From Elusimicrobiota bacterium (GTDB taxonomy: Bacteria; Elusimicrobiota; Elusimicrobia; UBA1565), in the NCBI GenBank assembly GCA_041660925.1, contig JBAZVI010000005.1:186001-250000 (forward strand): a DNA stretch of 64,000 nt, in the 5' to 3' direction. Shown here piece after piece: positions 16,728 through 23,296 of this stretch; the stretch's first letter is position 1, and each line of letters begins with the position of its first letter. A model generated the notes under the pieces. It searched no databases. It had not been told where the DNA came from and saw only the letters and a list, made by a program, of their open reading frames with translations. A program made the position numbers and the translations under genes.

Positions 16728-17492
16728 ATGGGGAAGGTCGAGGCCGCCCTCCTCTTCGCGCTGCTGCCGACGACGGCGCTCGCCGCCCCGGAATCCCATC
16801 GGGCGGCGGGCGCCGCCGCTTTCGAGGTCCTCCTCGCGCCCGAAGCTTTCCGCGCCGCGAGAGGCGCGGGGGCGCCTCTCGTCGGCGCCTCCGGCGCGGT
16901 CGTTTCACCCGCTCTCCTCCTCCCCTCCCGCGCCCCGGCCGCCGCGGCCGCGCCGGAACTCCTGGGGAGCTTCCGGATGTCCGAGCGCCTCGACGCACAC
17001 CGCCGCCTGCTGCGCCTGCGCCTGGGTCCCGGCGACTGGGACGTGAGCATGGCCTCCGACCCGTCCTTCTCCCACCGCTACCTCACCTTCACGCAGGGGG
17101 CGGCCGTCCGAGTCCTCCCCTTCGACGACTTCAACAACCCCTCCCGGGGGAGCACCCTGATCCTCGAACCCGCCGCGGGTACCGCGGGTCCGGCGCACCG
17201 GATCAAGACCGGCGCGCTCTTCGACGCCCTGCGGGCGAACGCCTACGTCTTGCGCGCCGCCGGCCGCGAGCTCTGGCTGCTCTACGGCACCGACGTGGAC
17301 CCGGCCACCGGCTCCTTCGCGGACAGCCGCAGCCTGCTCCTCATCCAGGAGGACGGCACGAACACGCGGATGTGGCCGATCACGGAAGCCTCTCTGCCCC
17401 TCGACAAGCCCGCCGCCTGGACCTTCGGGACGGCGACCCTCACGTTCCTGCGCGGCTCCAACGGCCTGCTGAGCGTCTTCGGCGTGCGCTGA
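16728..17492 (+). CDS. Exported protein, unknown
   Basis: A 254-residue protein with a signal peptide (MGKVEAALLFALLPTTALAA), an Ala/Pro-rich segment to about residue 80, and a beta-rich domain thereafter (WDVSMASDPSFSHRYLTF, LWLLYGTDVDPATGSF). No family was recognised. It starts 2 bases after the carboxypeptidase stop, so it belongs to the same operon and may act with it outside the cytoplasm. Confidence 0.6.
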   Translation: MGKVEAALLFALLPTTALAAPESHRAAGAAAFEVLLAPEAFRAARGAGAPLVGASGAVVSPALLLPSRAPAAAAAPELLGSFRMSERLDAHRRLLRLRLGPGDWDVSMASDPSFSHRYLTFTQGAAVRVLPFDDFNNPSRGSTLILEPAAGTAGPAHRIKTGALFDALRANAYVLRAAGRELWLLYGTDVDPATGSFADSRSLLLIQEDGTNTRMWPITEASLPLDKPAAWTFGTATLTFLRGSNGLLSVFGVR

Positions 17493-17510
17493 AGCCTCGG
17501 GCGGAAGTAG

Positions 17511-17516
17511 TACAAT
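17511..17516 (+). promoter_or_regulatory. -10 box of the tRNA gene
   Basis: TACAAT ends 13 bases before the 5' end of the tRNA, a normal distance for a tRNA with a short 5' leader. Confidence 0.5.
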
Positions 17517-17529
17517 CGTCGACGACGGA

Positions 17530-17602
17530 GCGCCCGTAGCTCAGCGGTCAGAGCAGCCCGCTCATAACGGGTTGGTCGCAGGTTCGAACCCTGCCGGGCG
17601 CA
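17530..17602 (+). tRNA. tRNA with CAT anticodon, probably tRNA-Ile2 (lysidine type)
   Basis: A complete 73-base cloverleaf. The acceptor stem is GCGCCCG with CGGGCGC, the discriminator is A, and there is no encoded CCA. The D stem is GCTC/GAGC, the anticodon stem is GCCCG/CGGGT with loop CTCATAA (anticodon CAT), and the T arm is GCAGG-TTCGAAC-CCTGC. It is not an initiator: bases 1-72 pair as G-C, and the GGG/CCC anticodon stem is absent. The C4-G69 and C5-G68 pairs and the TGGTC variable loop resemble bacterial tRNA-Ile2, the substrate of TilS. Elongator tRNA-Met is the alternative. Confidence 0.9.
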
Positions 17603-17679
17603 GACCTTTTCCTTCCGCACAGTCCTCGGCGCCGCGCGCGACAGCGCGATACGGACGGCGACGAGGGCCGGGCGCAGAC
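17593..17679 (+). repeat. 13-bp duplication of the tRNA 3' end
   Basis: GCCGGGCGCAGAC occurs at 17593-17605, covering the tRNA 3' end, and again at 17667-17679. Both copies are followed by a T-rich stretch. The pair resembles a tiny attL/attR, but only about 60 bases lie between them and no integrase is near. Confidence 0.35.
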
Positions 17680-17701
17680 GATTTCCTCGGACGAGGAGAC
17701 G

Positions 17702-18490
17702 ATGGCGAACTCAGAGCTCATCCGCTACATACGCGAGAACCTGGCCGCTCACGGCGAGCAGTCCGTGCGCGAGCATCTCATCGACGAAGGGCTTTCTCCG
17801 GAGGAGATCGAGGCCGCTTTCGCGGAGATGCGCGGGCCGGCGCCCTTCCCGCGCCGTCCGCGCGGCAAGAACGCCGTCTACGGGATCTTCCTGGGGGTCG
17901 CGATGATCGCCGTCGCCGCTTACATCGCCCTCGACAGGCCCGCGAACTCCCCGGACCCCGTCCCCGCGGAGACCGCCGCTCCGCCGCAGCCCTCGGCGCA
18001 GGTCGTCCAGGACGGCGACGCGTTCATCTTCAACGGGCACTACGGCTACATGGTCAAGCTGCCGGCCGGCTACCAGGCCGAGGCCGGCTTCCTGGACCCG
18101 GAGAAACGCCACGAGGTCGTCCACCTCTATCCCACCGGGACCAACCCGACGAACTTCATCCATGAGGGGCTTTACGGCGCGCTGGGCATCCTCCGCATCG
18201 AGGCCGTGCCGCGCCGCACCCCGGGAGGGGTCCTGGGCCTCGACACCCTCCGGGCGATCGCCCAGCAGCGCCTCCAGCTCGAGCGGGCGCAGTTCACGGT
18301 CCGCGCCGCGGTCTATAACGGACTCAACGCGTCCGTCTTCTCCGTCACGCAGCCCTTCGCCCAGGCGAAGGCCTATCTGGTCGGGCAGAAGGTCTACTAC
18401 ATCGTCACCACCGGAGCCGACGACGAGCGCCTCAACGGCCTCCTCGAGACGCTCGTCGAGGTCTCGCCGCACGACAACCCGGGAAGATGA
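17702..18490 (+). CDS. Single-pass membrane protein with small N-terminal helical domain
   Basis: A 262-residue protein. Residues 1-45 form a helical UBA-like unit (LIRYIRENLAAHGEQSVREH, then LIDEGLSPEEIEAAF) seen at the N-termini of many uncharacterised bacterial and archaeal membrane proteins. One membrane helix lies at about 58-76, followed by a Pro/Ala linker. The C-terminal domain of about 150 residues (FNGHYGYMVKLPAGYQAEAG, AKAYLVGQKVYYIVTTG) resembles PsbP/MOG1-like folds that follow bacterial membrane anchors. The function is unknown. The ATG at 17702 follows GAGGAGACG. Confidence 0.65.
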   Translation: MANSELIRYIRENLAAHGEQSVREHLIDEGLSPEEIEAAFAEMRGPAPFPRRPRGKNAVYGIFLGVAMIAVAAYIALDRPANSPDPVPAETAAPPQPSAQVVQDGDAFIFNGHYGYMVKLPAGYQAEAGFLDPEKRHEVVHLYPTGTNPTNFIHEGLYGALGILRIEAVPRRTPGGVLGLDTLRAIAQQRLQLERAQFTVRAAVYNGLNASVFSVTQPFAQAKAYLVGQKVYYIVTTGADDERLNGLLETLVEVSPHDNPGR

Positions 18491-18516
18491 CGCTTCCCTC
18501 GCACGCACGAACGCGC

Positions 18517-18522
18517 TAGAAT
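18517..18522 (+). promoter_or_regulatory. -10 box upstream of the basic protein
   Basis: TAGAAT lies 25 bases before the ATG at 18548. The leader carries CGGAGGAA as ribosome site. Confidence 0.45.
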
Positions 18523-18547
18523 CTCCCTGAGGATCGGAGGAAGACCC

Positions 18548-18940
18548 ATGCCGCCCAAGAAGAAGACCCGCAGACCCGCGCGCAAGGCCGCCCGCAAGAG
18601 CGTCCGCAGACCCGCGCGCCGGCCGGCGCGCAAAGCCGTCCGCAAAGCCGCGGCGCCCGCGCGCGGGCGCAAGCACGGCGTAAAGAAGTCCGCTTTCACA
18701 CGCACCCTGCGCCTCGCCGGCGCCATGACCGGTGCGCAGAAGACCCTCTCCCCCAAGGACATCGACGCGCTCTGGGAGCAGCTGCAGACCGAGGAGCGCA
18801 GCGAGAAGGCCTGGCAGGAGATGACCGGGCAGAAACCCTACGAAGACGAGGACCGCTGGAACCAGGTCGAAGAGGACCTCGTCCAGGAAGCGAACTCCCG
18901 CAACGGCGACATCAAGCGCTGGAAGTACTTCGCCAAGTAG
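18548..18940 (+). CDS. Histone-H1-like Lys/Arg/Ala-rich protein
   Basis: A 130-residue cytosolic protein. The first 50 residues are a tandem array of basic units of the form RRPARKAxRK, rich in Lys, Arg, Ala and Pro, as in bacterial H1-like DNA-binding proteins. From about residue 60 the sequence becomes acidic and helical (DIDALWEQLQTEERSEKAWQ, EDRWNQVEEDLVQEA). The basic arm may coat DNA or RNA while the acidic part regulates it or dimerises. It has its own promoter and strong ribosome site. The TAG stop forms the base of the hairpin that follows. Confidence 0.65.
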   Translation: MPPKKKTRRPARKAARKSVRRPARRPARKAVRKAAAPARGRKHGVKKSAFTRTLRLAGAMTGAQKTLSPKDIDALWEQLQTEERSEKAWQEMTGQKPYEDEDRWNQVEEDLVQEANSRNGDIKRWKYFAK

Positions 18941-18993
18941 ACTGAATTTTCCCTGTTCGCATGCCGGACGGTATGGGCGGGAAAATTCAGTCT
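18939..18993 (+). terminator. Long-stem hairpin beginning at a TAG stop codon
   Basis: AGACTGAATTTTCCC (starting with the AG of the stop) pairs perfectly with GGGAAAATTCAGTCT across a 25-base loop. There is no T-run. Same design as 11179-11218. Confidence 0.5.
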
Positions 18994-19023
18994 CCTCAAG
19001 ACAAAACGAAGTCTTATCTTAAC

Positions 19024-19058
19024 ATCAGCCGAGAATCCTTGCAGGATTCTCGGCTGAT
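19024..19058 (+). terminator. Perfect 15-bp hairpin at the 5' end of tatD
   Basis: ATCAGCCGAGAATCC pairs with GGATTCTCGGCTGAT around the loop TTGCA. It shares the GAATCC/GGATTC stem core with the hairpin at 11280. It may be a second part of the terminator of the preceding gene or a translation-control element for tatD, because the best tatD start (TTG 19039) is inside the loop. Confidence 0.45.
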
Positions 19059-19836
19059 TGACACCCACGCCCATCTGCTCGACCCCGCCTTCGACGCGGA
19101 CCGCGCCGACGCGCTCGCGCGCGCGCAAACGGCGGGGGTCGGCCTCGTCGTGGAGATCGCCGACTCTCCCGAGACCTGGGAGCCGGTCCTGGCGCTCGCA
19201 CGCTCGCGCGGCCTGCGCTGCGCGCTCGGCCTGCATCCCTACTCGGCCGACCGCTACGAGCCCTCGCTCGCCGGACGCCTTCTTCGCTGCGCGGAGGACC
19301 CCGTCGTCGTCGCCGCCGGCGAGATCGGTCTCGACTACGCGAAGTGCCCGCATCCCCGGGACCTGCAGAAGGCGGCCTTCCTCGGCATGCTCGAGGCGGC
19401 CGACGCCGCGGCCCTTCCCGTCGTCGTGCACTCCCGCGACGCCTTCCCCGACACCCTGGACATCCTCGAGGCGTTCTATCGCGACCGTCCCGCGCGCGGG
19501 CGCCTGCGCGGAGTCCTGCACTGCTTCTCCGGGGGACGGACGGAGGCCTTGCGCGGCGCCGCCCTGGGCTTCGCGCTCGGCGTCGACGGCCCCGTGACGT
19601 ATCCGAAGAACGAGCCGCTGCGCGACGCCTTCCGCGCCGTCGGGCTCGCCGCGCTCGTCCTCGAGACCGACTGCCCCTACCTCCCCCCCCAGAGCTCCCG
19701 CGGCCGCCGCAACGAGCCCGCCTTCCTCCCCGAGATCGCCCGGGGCCTCGCCGCCGCGCTGGCGACGACCGAAGCGGCGGTCGCCGAGGCGACCAACGCC
19801 AACGCCCGGGAGCTCTTCCGACTCGGACGTCCTTAA
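19039..19836 (+). CDS. tatD: TatD-family metal-dependent hydrolase/DNase
   Basis: About 265 residues. TatD proteins are TIM-barrel metallo-hydrolases with 3'-5' exonuclease activity on DNA/RNA. Visible metal-ligand motifs: IDTHAHL at the N-terminus, GEIGLDYA (Glu), VVVHSRDA, LHCFSGG, and ETDCPYLPP near the C-terminus. The start is uncertain. The conserved IDTHAH normally lies 2-6 residues from the N-terminus, which fits the TTG at 19039 in the hairpin loop. Upstream in-frame ATGs at 18961 and 18973 would add 20-odd residues encoded by the hairpins of the preceding gene. Confidence 0.88.
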   Translation: MQDSRLIDTHAHLLDPAFDADRADALARAQTAGVGLVVEIADSPETWEPVLALARSRGLRCALGLHPYSADRYEPSLAGRLLRCAEDPVVVAAGEIGLDYAKCPHPRDLQKAAFLGMLEAADAAALPVVVHSRDAFPDTLDILEAFYRDRPARGRLRGVLHCFSGGRTEALRGAALGFALGVDGPVTYPKNEPLRDAFRAVGLAALVLETDCPYLPPQSSRGRRNEPAFLPEIARGLAAALATTEAAVAEATNANARELFRLGRP

Positions 19837-19841
19837 TAGAG

Positions 19842-19872
19842 GAAGCCCCTCCGCAGGGAGGGGCTTCTCTCT
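19842..19872. terminator. Bidirectional terminator between tatD and a convergent gene
   Basis: GAAGCCCCTCC pairs with GGAGGGGCTTC around a 4-base loop. Flanking purine and pyrimidine tracts (AGAG/TCTCT) give it partial intrinsic terminator character on both strands. Confidence 0.65.
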
Positions 19873-19890
19873 ATCCGGGGAGCCCGGAGG

Positions 19891-20184
19891 CTAGTTCAGG
19901 ATCGAAAAGCCGGCTTTCTCGACGGCGTCGCCGAGGCCGCTGCCGTCGAGGTCGAAATGGGCGCCGCGGTCCGTGGTCACCGTGAGGCCGCGGACGATGC
20001 GGGTCTTGCCGCGCAGACCCTCGACGAGCCCCTGGATGTCGCGGACGGCGCGCCGGTGGTCCTGCACCTCTCCGTCGGCGAACCAAGCGATGGGCTTCTT
20101 CTTGGTCTTGCAGCTGGGGTGGAGCTTGACGGTGACTTCGGACTCCGTCACGAACAGGTCTCCGATCTCTTCTTCGAACTTCAT
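19891..20184 (-). CDS. Small cytosolic protein, unknown
   Basis: A 97-residue protein with no signal or membrane segment. The composition is mixed alpha/beta (VTESEVTVKLHPSC, RAVRDIQGLVEGLRG, RIVRGLTVTTDRGAHFDLDG). No family was recognised. The ATG at 20184 has GGAGG 9 bases upstream and a TACTAT box just before that, which supports it as a real single-gene transcript. It converges on tatD across a shared terminator. Confidence 0.65.
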   Translation of the reverse strand: MKFEEEIGDLFVTESEVTVKLHPSCKTKKKPIAWFADGEVQDHRRAVRDIQGLVEGLRGKTRIVRGLTVTTDRGAHFDLDGSGLGDAVEKAGFSILN

Positions 20185-20286
20185 CGACGCGCCTCCGAAA
20201 TAGTATCGCTGCGTCCGTACGGCGGGAACTCATTCTACCATATCCCGCCAAGCCCTGCGAAGAATCTGGGCCCCAGGGCCCAGGAG

Positions 20287-21534
20287 TCAGGGGCCCGCCG
20301 CCTGGGTCCCGGGCTCTCCTTGGAGCCCCTCCCGCTCCGCCTCCTCCTCGCCGCCCGCGCTCTGCGGCATGCGCAGCGGCTTGAAGACCGTCTGCGTCAG
20401 CGCCTCGGGCTTCGGCGGCAGGACGCCCTCCTCCAGGAACCAGACGGGCAGCGCCGTCTTCGCCGCCAGCTCCCGATCGTCGAGGCCGAGCAGGGCGATG
20501 TCGGGCTCCTTGCCGACGATGCGCAGGAGCGCCTCGACCGTGCCGGTCCCCCACGGCAGCGGCGGGATCATGCCGGCCTCGAGCTTCCCTTCCATGACGA
20601 CGTTGCGCACGCCGAGGACCCGCTCCGAAGGCACGCGGTAAAGGGACGCGAAGCGCTCGGCCGACCACTGGTCGGAGCGGCTCATGACCCAGACGACGAA
20701 GCCCTGCTCCGCGAGCTTGCGCGCGAGCTCCTCGAGCTCGGGGACCCGGCGCAGGCCGGTCGGGAACTCGACGGGGTCGGGGTCGTCGAGGAAGTCCCCC
20801 GCCCGCCCGGAACCCACCGGCTCCGCGAGCGCGTCGGGGATCGCCTCGCGCACGATCGCGCGCAGGTCGCGCTCGGAGAAGCCGGCGAGCAGCGTGGCCT
20901 TCCAGCGCGCGCACTCGCGCCCGCCCCAGAGCCGACATACTTCGCGCCGCGCCCGGTAGAAGGCCTTGCGGTAGACGGCGTAGTCCTCATCCTTGGGCCA
21001 GACGGCGGGCGGGCGGTCCTTGAAGCCGTTGTAGCCGGCGCGCACGCGCTCGCCGCCGAAGGGTTCGGGGATCATGCGCCAATATTTGTCGTCGAAGCGG
21101 AACTCCGCATGGTCGACGAGGCGTCGGAAGAGCGCGTCGCCGGCCGAATGCGCGCCGGCGAGGCCGTCGAGCATGAGCACGGCGACGGGCGGATCCTCCG
21201 GATCGTAGCGCGAGGAAAGACGGCCTTCGCGCGCGAGCCGGAGCTCGAGCGCGTCGCGGACCTCGGGCTTCCAGCGGCCCGGCTCGAGCGGGATGCGCGC
21301 GGGCCCGGAGTCGACGACGACGGCGGCTTTCCGGCGGTGGCGCGGACGCCAATGCGTGTCGGGGTCGAAGGCCTTCTTCCTGCGCCGCACGGGGGCCGCC
21401 GCGGGCGCCTGCGCGCCGACGACGGGAGCCGTAGAGACCCGCGGCAGCGGCTCGCGCGCGAGCGCCGTGGCGGCGCCGAGGACGAGCAGAGAGAGGAGCG
21501 CCGCGCGCGGGCGCGGAGCCTTCGAAGCGTTCAT
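20287..21534 (-). CDS. Exported protein with degenerate HAD-IB phosphatase-like domain
   Basis: A 415-residue protein with a signal peptide (residues 1-27) and a basic Pro/Ala region to about 75. From about 115 the order of HAD class IB segments is recognisable: VLMLDGLAGAHSAGDALFRR (motif I; one Asp, D123, instead of DxDxT), VVWVMSRSDQWSAERFAS (motif II region), VRNVVMEG, then GTVEALLRIVGKEPDIALLG and LDDRELA (motifs III/IV, GDSxxD altered). The nucleophile pair is broken, so ordinary phosphatase activity is doubtful. The acidic Gly/Glu C-terminus is low complexity. The first ATG with a proper signal peptide is at 21534. Confidence 0.6.
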   Translation of the reverse strand: MNASKAPRPRAALLSLLVLGAATALAREPLPRVSTAPVVGAQAPAAAPVRRRKKAFDPDTHWRPRHRRKAAVVVDSGPARIPLEPGRWKPEVRDALELRLAREGRLSSRYDPEDPPVAVLMLDGLAGAHSAGDALFRRLVDHAEFRFDDKYWRMIPEPFGGERVRAGYNGFKDRPPAVWPKDEDYAVYRKAFYRARREVCRLWGGRECARWKATLLAGFSERDLRAIVREAIPDALAEPVGSGRAGDFLDDPDPVEFPTGLRRVPELEELARKLAEQGFVVWVMSRSDQWSAERFASLYRVPSERVLGVRNVVMEGKLEAGMIPPLPWGTGTVEALLRIVGKEPDIALLGLDDRELAAKTALPVWFLEEGVLPPKPEALTQTVFKPLRMPQSAGGEEEAEREGLQGEPGTQAAGP

Positions 21535-21677
21535 CGTCAAAAAGGTTAGCACACGGATGTTTCTTTTTTTATATCATTGCGAAGTCTTGTGGTACGCGCG
21601 CGTATGAGGAGGTCTCAACGCGACGACGGGCCCGGACTGCTTAAAACGGCAAGAAGGACGCTGAAGAAGAGGCCATC

Positions 21678-22724
21678 ATGGCTAAGAAGTCGGACTTTCT
21701 GAAGACGCCCATCGAACACATCGACATCAAGAAGCACGACACGGTCAAGCTCGTCGAGGCCATGTCGAAGATGGCCTTCTCCGCGCGCGACCTCGCGCGG
21801 GCGAGCGAGATCTACGACATGATGCTCGCCGACAAGGACTGCGCCGTCGTCCTCTGCCTCGCGGGCTCGCTGTTCTCCGCCGGCCTCAAGCGCGTCGTCT
21901 ACGACCTCGTCCACAACAACATGGTCGACGCCATCGTCTCGACGGGCGCGAACATCATCGACCAGGACTTCTTCGAGTCGCTCGGCTACCTGCACTACAA
22001 GGGCAACAAGTGGGCCGACGACTGCCAGCTGCGCGACGTGCGCGTCGACCGCATCTACGACACGTTCATCTGCGAGGACGAGCTCGGAGAGTGCGACAAC
22101 ACCACGGCCCGCATCGCCGACGGCCTGAAGCCGCAGCCCTACTCCTCGCGCGAGTTCATCGCCGAGATGGGCCGCTACCTCGTCAAGAACAACAAGGCGC
22201 AGGACTCCATCACCCTCGAGTGCTTCAAGAAGGGCGTGCCGATCTTCTGCCCGGCCTTCTCCGACTGCTCGGCGGGCATGGGCCTGCTCTACCACCAGTG
22301 GCACAAGCCGGACGCCCACGTCACGATCGACTCGGCCCGCGACTTCCGCGAGCTGGTGCGCCTGAAGCTCGCCAGCAAGAACACCGGCCTGCTCATGATC
22401 GGCGGCGGCGTCCCGAAGAACTTCGCCCAGGACATGACGGTCGGCCTCGAGATGGTCGGCTTCGAGCCGAAGATGCACAAGTACGCGATCCAGGTCACCG
22501 TCGCCGACGAGCGCGACGGCGCCCTCTCGGGCTCGACGCTGCGAGAGGCGCGCTCGTGGGGCAAGGTGGACATCACCTACGAGCAGATGGTCTGGTGCGA
22601 AGCGACCATCGCGGTGCCCATCATGGCGGGCTACGCCTACCACAAGGGCAACTGGAAGAACCGCAAGGCCTTCAACTTCAACAAGGTCCTCAACGAGACG
22701 AAGGAGCCGGCCGCGAAGCGCTGA
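21678..22724 (+). CDS. Deoxyhypusine synthase-like protein (polyamine aminobutyl transferase family)
   Basis: A 348-residue cytosolic protein of the deoxyhypusine synthase fold, which uses NAD and spermidine to move a 4-aminobutyl group through a Lys imine. The active-site segment LREARSWGKV is intact (E290, W294, K296). NAD-site features LAGSLFSAGL and STGANIIDQD are also present. The eukaryotic HHIANAN segment is replaced by GGGVPKNFAQD, as in bacterial homologues. Bacteria lack eIF5A, so the acceptor is more likely a small amine (for example putrescine, giving homospermidine). An agmatinase-family gene lies next to it on the opposite strand. It ends at a strong terminator. Confidence 0.85.
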   Translation: MAKKSDFLKTPIEHIDIKKHDTVKLVEAMSKMAFSARDLARASEIYDMMLADKDCAVVLCLAGSLFSAGLKRVVYDLVHNNMVDAIVSTGANIIDQDFFESLGYLHYKGNKWADDCQLRDVRVDRIYDTFICEDELGECDNTTARIADGLKPQPYSSREFIAEMGRYLVKNNKAQDSITLECFKKGVPIFCPAFSDCSAGMGLLYHQWHKPDAHVTIDSARDFRELVRLKLASKNTGLLMIGGGVPKNFAQDMTVGLEMVGFEPKMHKYAIQVTVADERDGALSGSTLREARSWGKVDITYEQMVWCEATIAVPIMAGYAYHKGNWKNRKAFNFNKVLNETKEPAAKR

Positions 22725-22745
22725 GACTTATCTTCCACAAAGAGG

Positions 22746-22779
22746 AACCCCGGGGATGACACCCCGGGGTTTCTTTTTT
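22746..22779 (+). terminator. Rho-independent terminator
   Basis: AACCCCGGGG pairs with CCCCGGGGTT around the 6-base loop ATGACA, followed by TTCTTTTTTG. A textbook intrinsic terminator for the deoxyhypusine-synthase-like gene. Confidence 0.9.
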
Positions 22780-22782
22780 GCG

Positions 22783-23056
22783 GCGGGTCCTGCCGGCGGC
22801 GCCTTCCCGGCACCTGCGGTGCTCAGACGGCTACGGACATTGCGCTCCTCGGTGCCGGGGCCCTTCCGCCGTCACCCGCCGCGCAGGCACGCTTCGACCT
22901 CGTCTCCTCACGCCACCGTATCTCTTGTGAGTCCTATTAGCTTCTTAGACGAAGCCTTCCCTTCTCCCCACAGGTATCGTTGAGCTCAAGAGAAGGGGAT
23001 GATTCTCGCGGTTTGGGGGACCTCCCCCACCCTCCACCAACGCCTGGGAGGTGGGC
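22783..23056. other. Intergenic stretch without a supported gene
   Basis: No convincing coding region. CCCGGCACC and GGTGCCGGG arms about 45 bases apart lie at 22806-22860. The rest is C-rich and featureless to me, up to a hairpin at 23057. Confidence 0.4.
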
Positions 23057-23088
23057 GGCCCTCCCGCGAATCAAAGAGCGGGAGGGCC
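23057..23088 (-). terminator. Hairpin downstream of the zinc-ribbon reading frame
   Basis: A perfect 11-bp stem (GGCCCTCCCGC/GCGGGAGGGCC) with a 10-base loop, without a T-run. It lies 23 bases beyond the TAA of the zinc-ribbon frame, which suggests that the agmatinase mRNA continues through that frame. Confidence 0.5.
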
Positions 23089-23110
23089 GAACGACCGACA
23101 AGATGAGGAG

Positions 23111-23296
23111 TTAGGAACCTTTGGAAGAGGGGACGAGGTCGGGCGGGCGGGACTGGCGGAGGATATGGGTCAGGCAGACGGGGCAGACGCCGTGGGTGTA
23201 GCCGCCGCCGAGCGTATCCCGGCCCGTGACGACCCCGAGCTCCCGACGGCACCACGAACAGATCCGGCGCGATGAGGGGCCTGCGTCGCGCCGAGT
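23111..23296 (-). CDS. Zinc-ribbon reading frame in phase with the agmatinase, separated by one TGA
   Basis: The 61 sense codons that directly follow the TGA of the agmatinase-family gene stay in the same frame and encode a clear small zinc ribbon: CSWC near residue 13, then GGYTHGVCPVC, then a hydrophobic helix. This CxxC-THG-CPxC arrangement is common in small stand-alone bacterial zinc proteins. No ATG, GTG or TTG exists between the TGA and the first CxxC, so a start is hard to place; an ATC two bases before TGT or stop-codon readthrough are the options. TGA is a normal stop elsewhere here. It may instead be a decayed gene. Confidence 0.5.
   Translation of the reverse strand, partial: TRRDAGPSSRRICSWCRRELGVVTGRDTLGGGYTHGVCPVCLTHILRQSRPPDLVPSSKGS

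Noticed and set aside
22756..22983. 75-residue plus-strand frame after the terminator
   Set aside because: It begins inside the terminator stem, is Pro/Arg/Ser-rich without pattern, and has no ribosome site.
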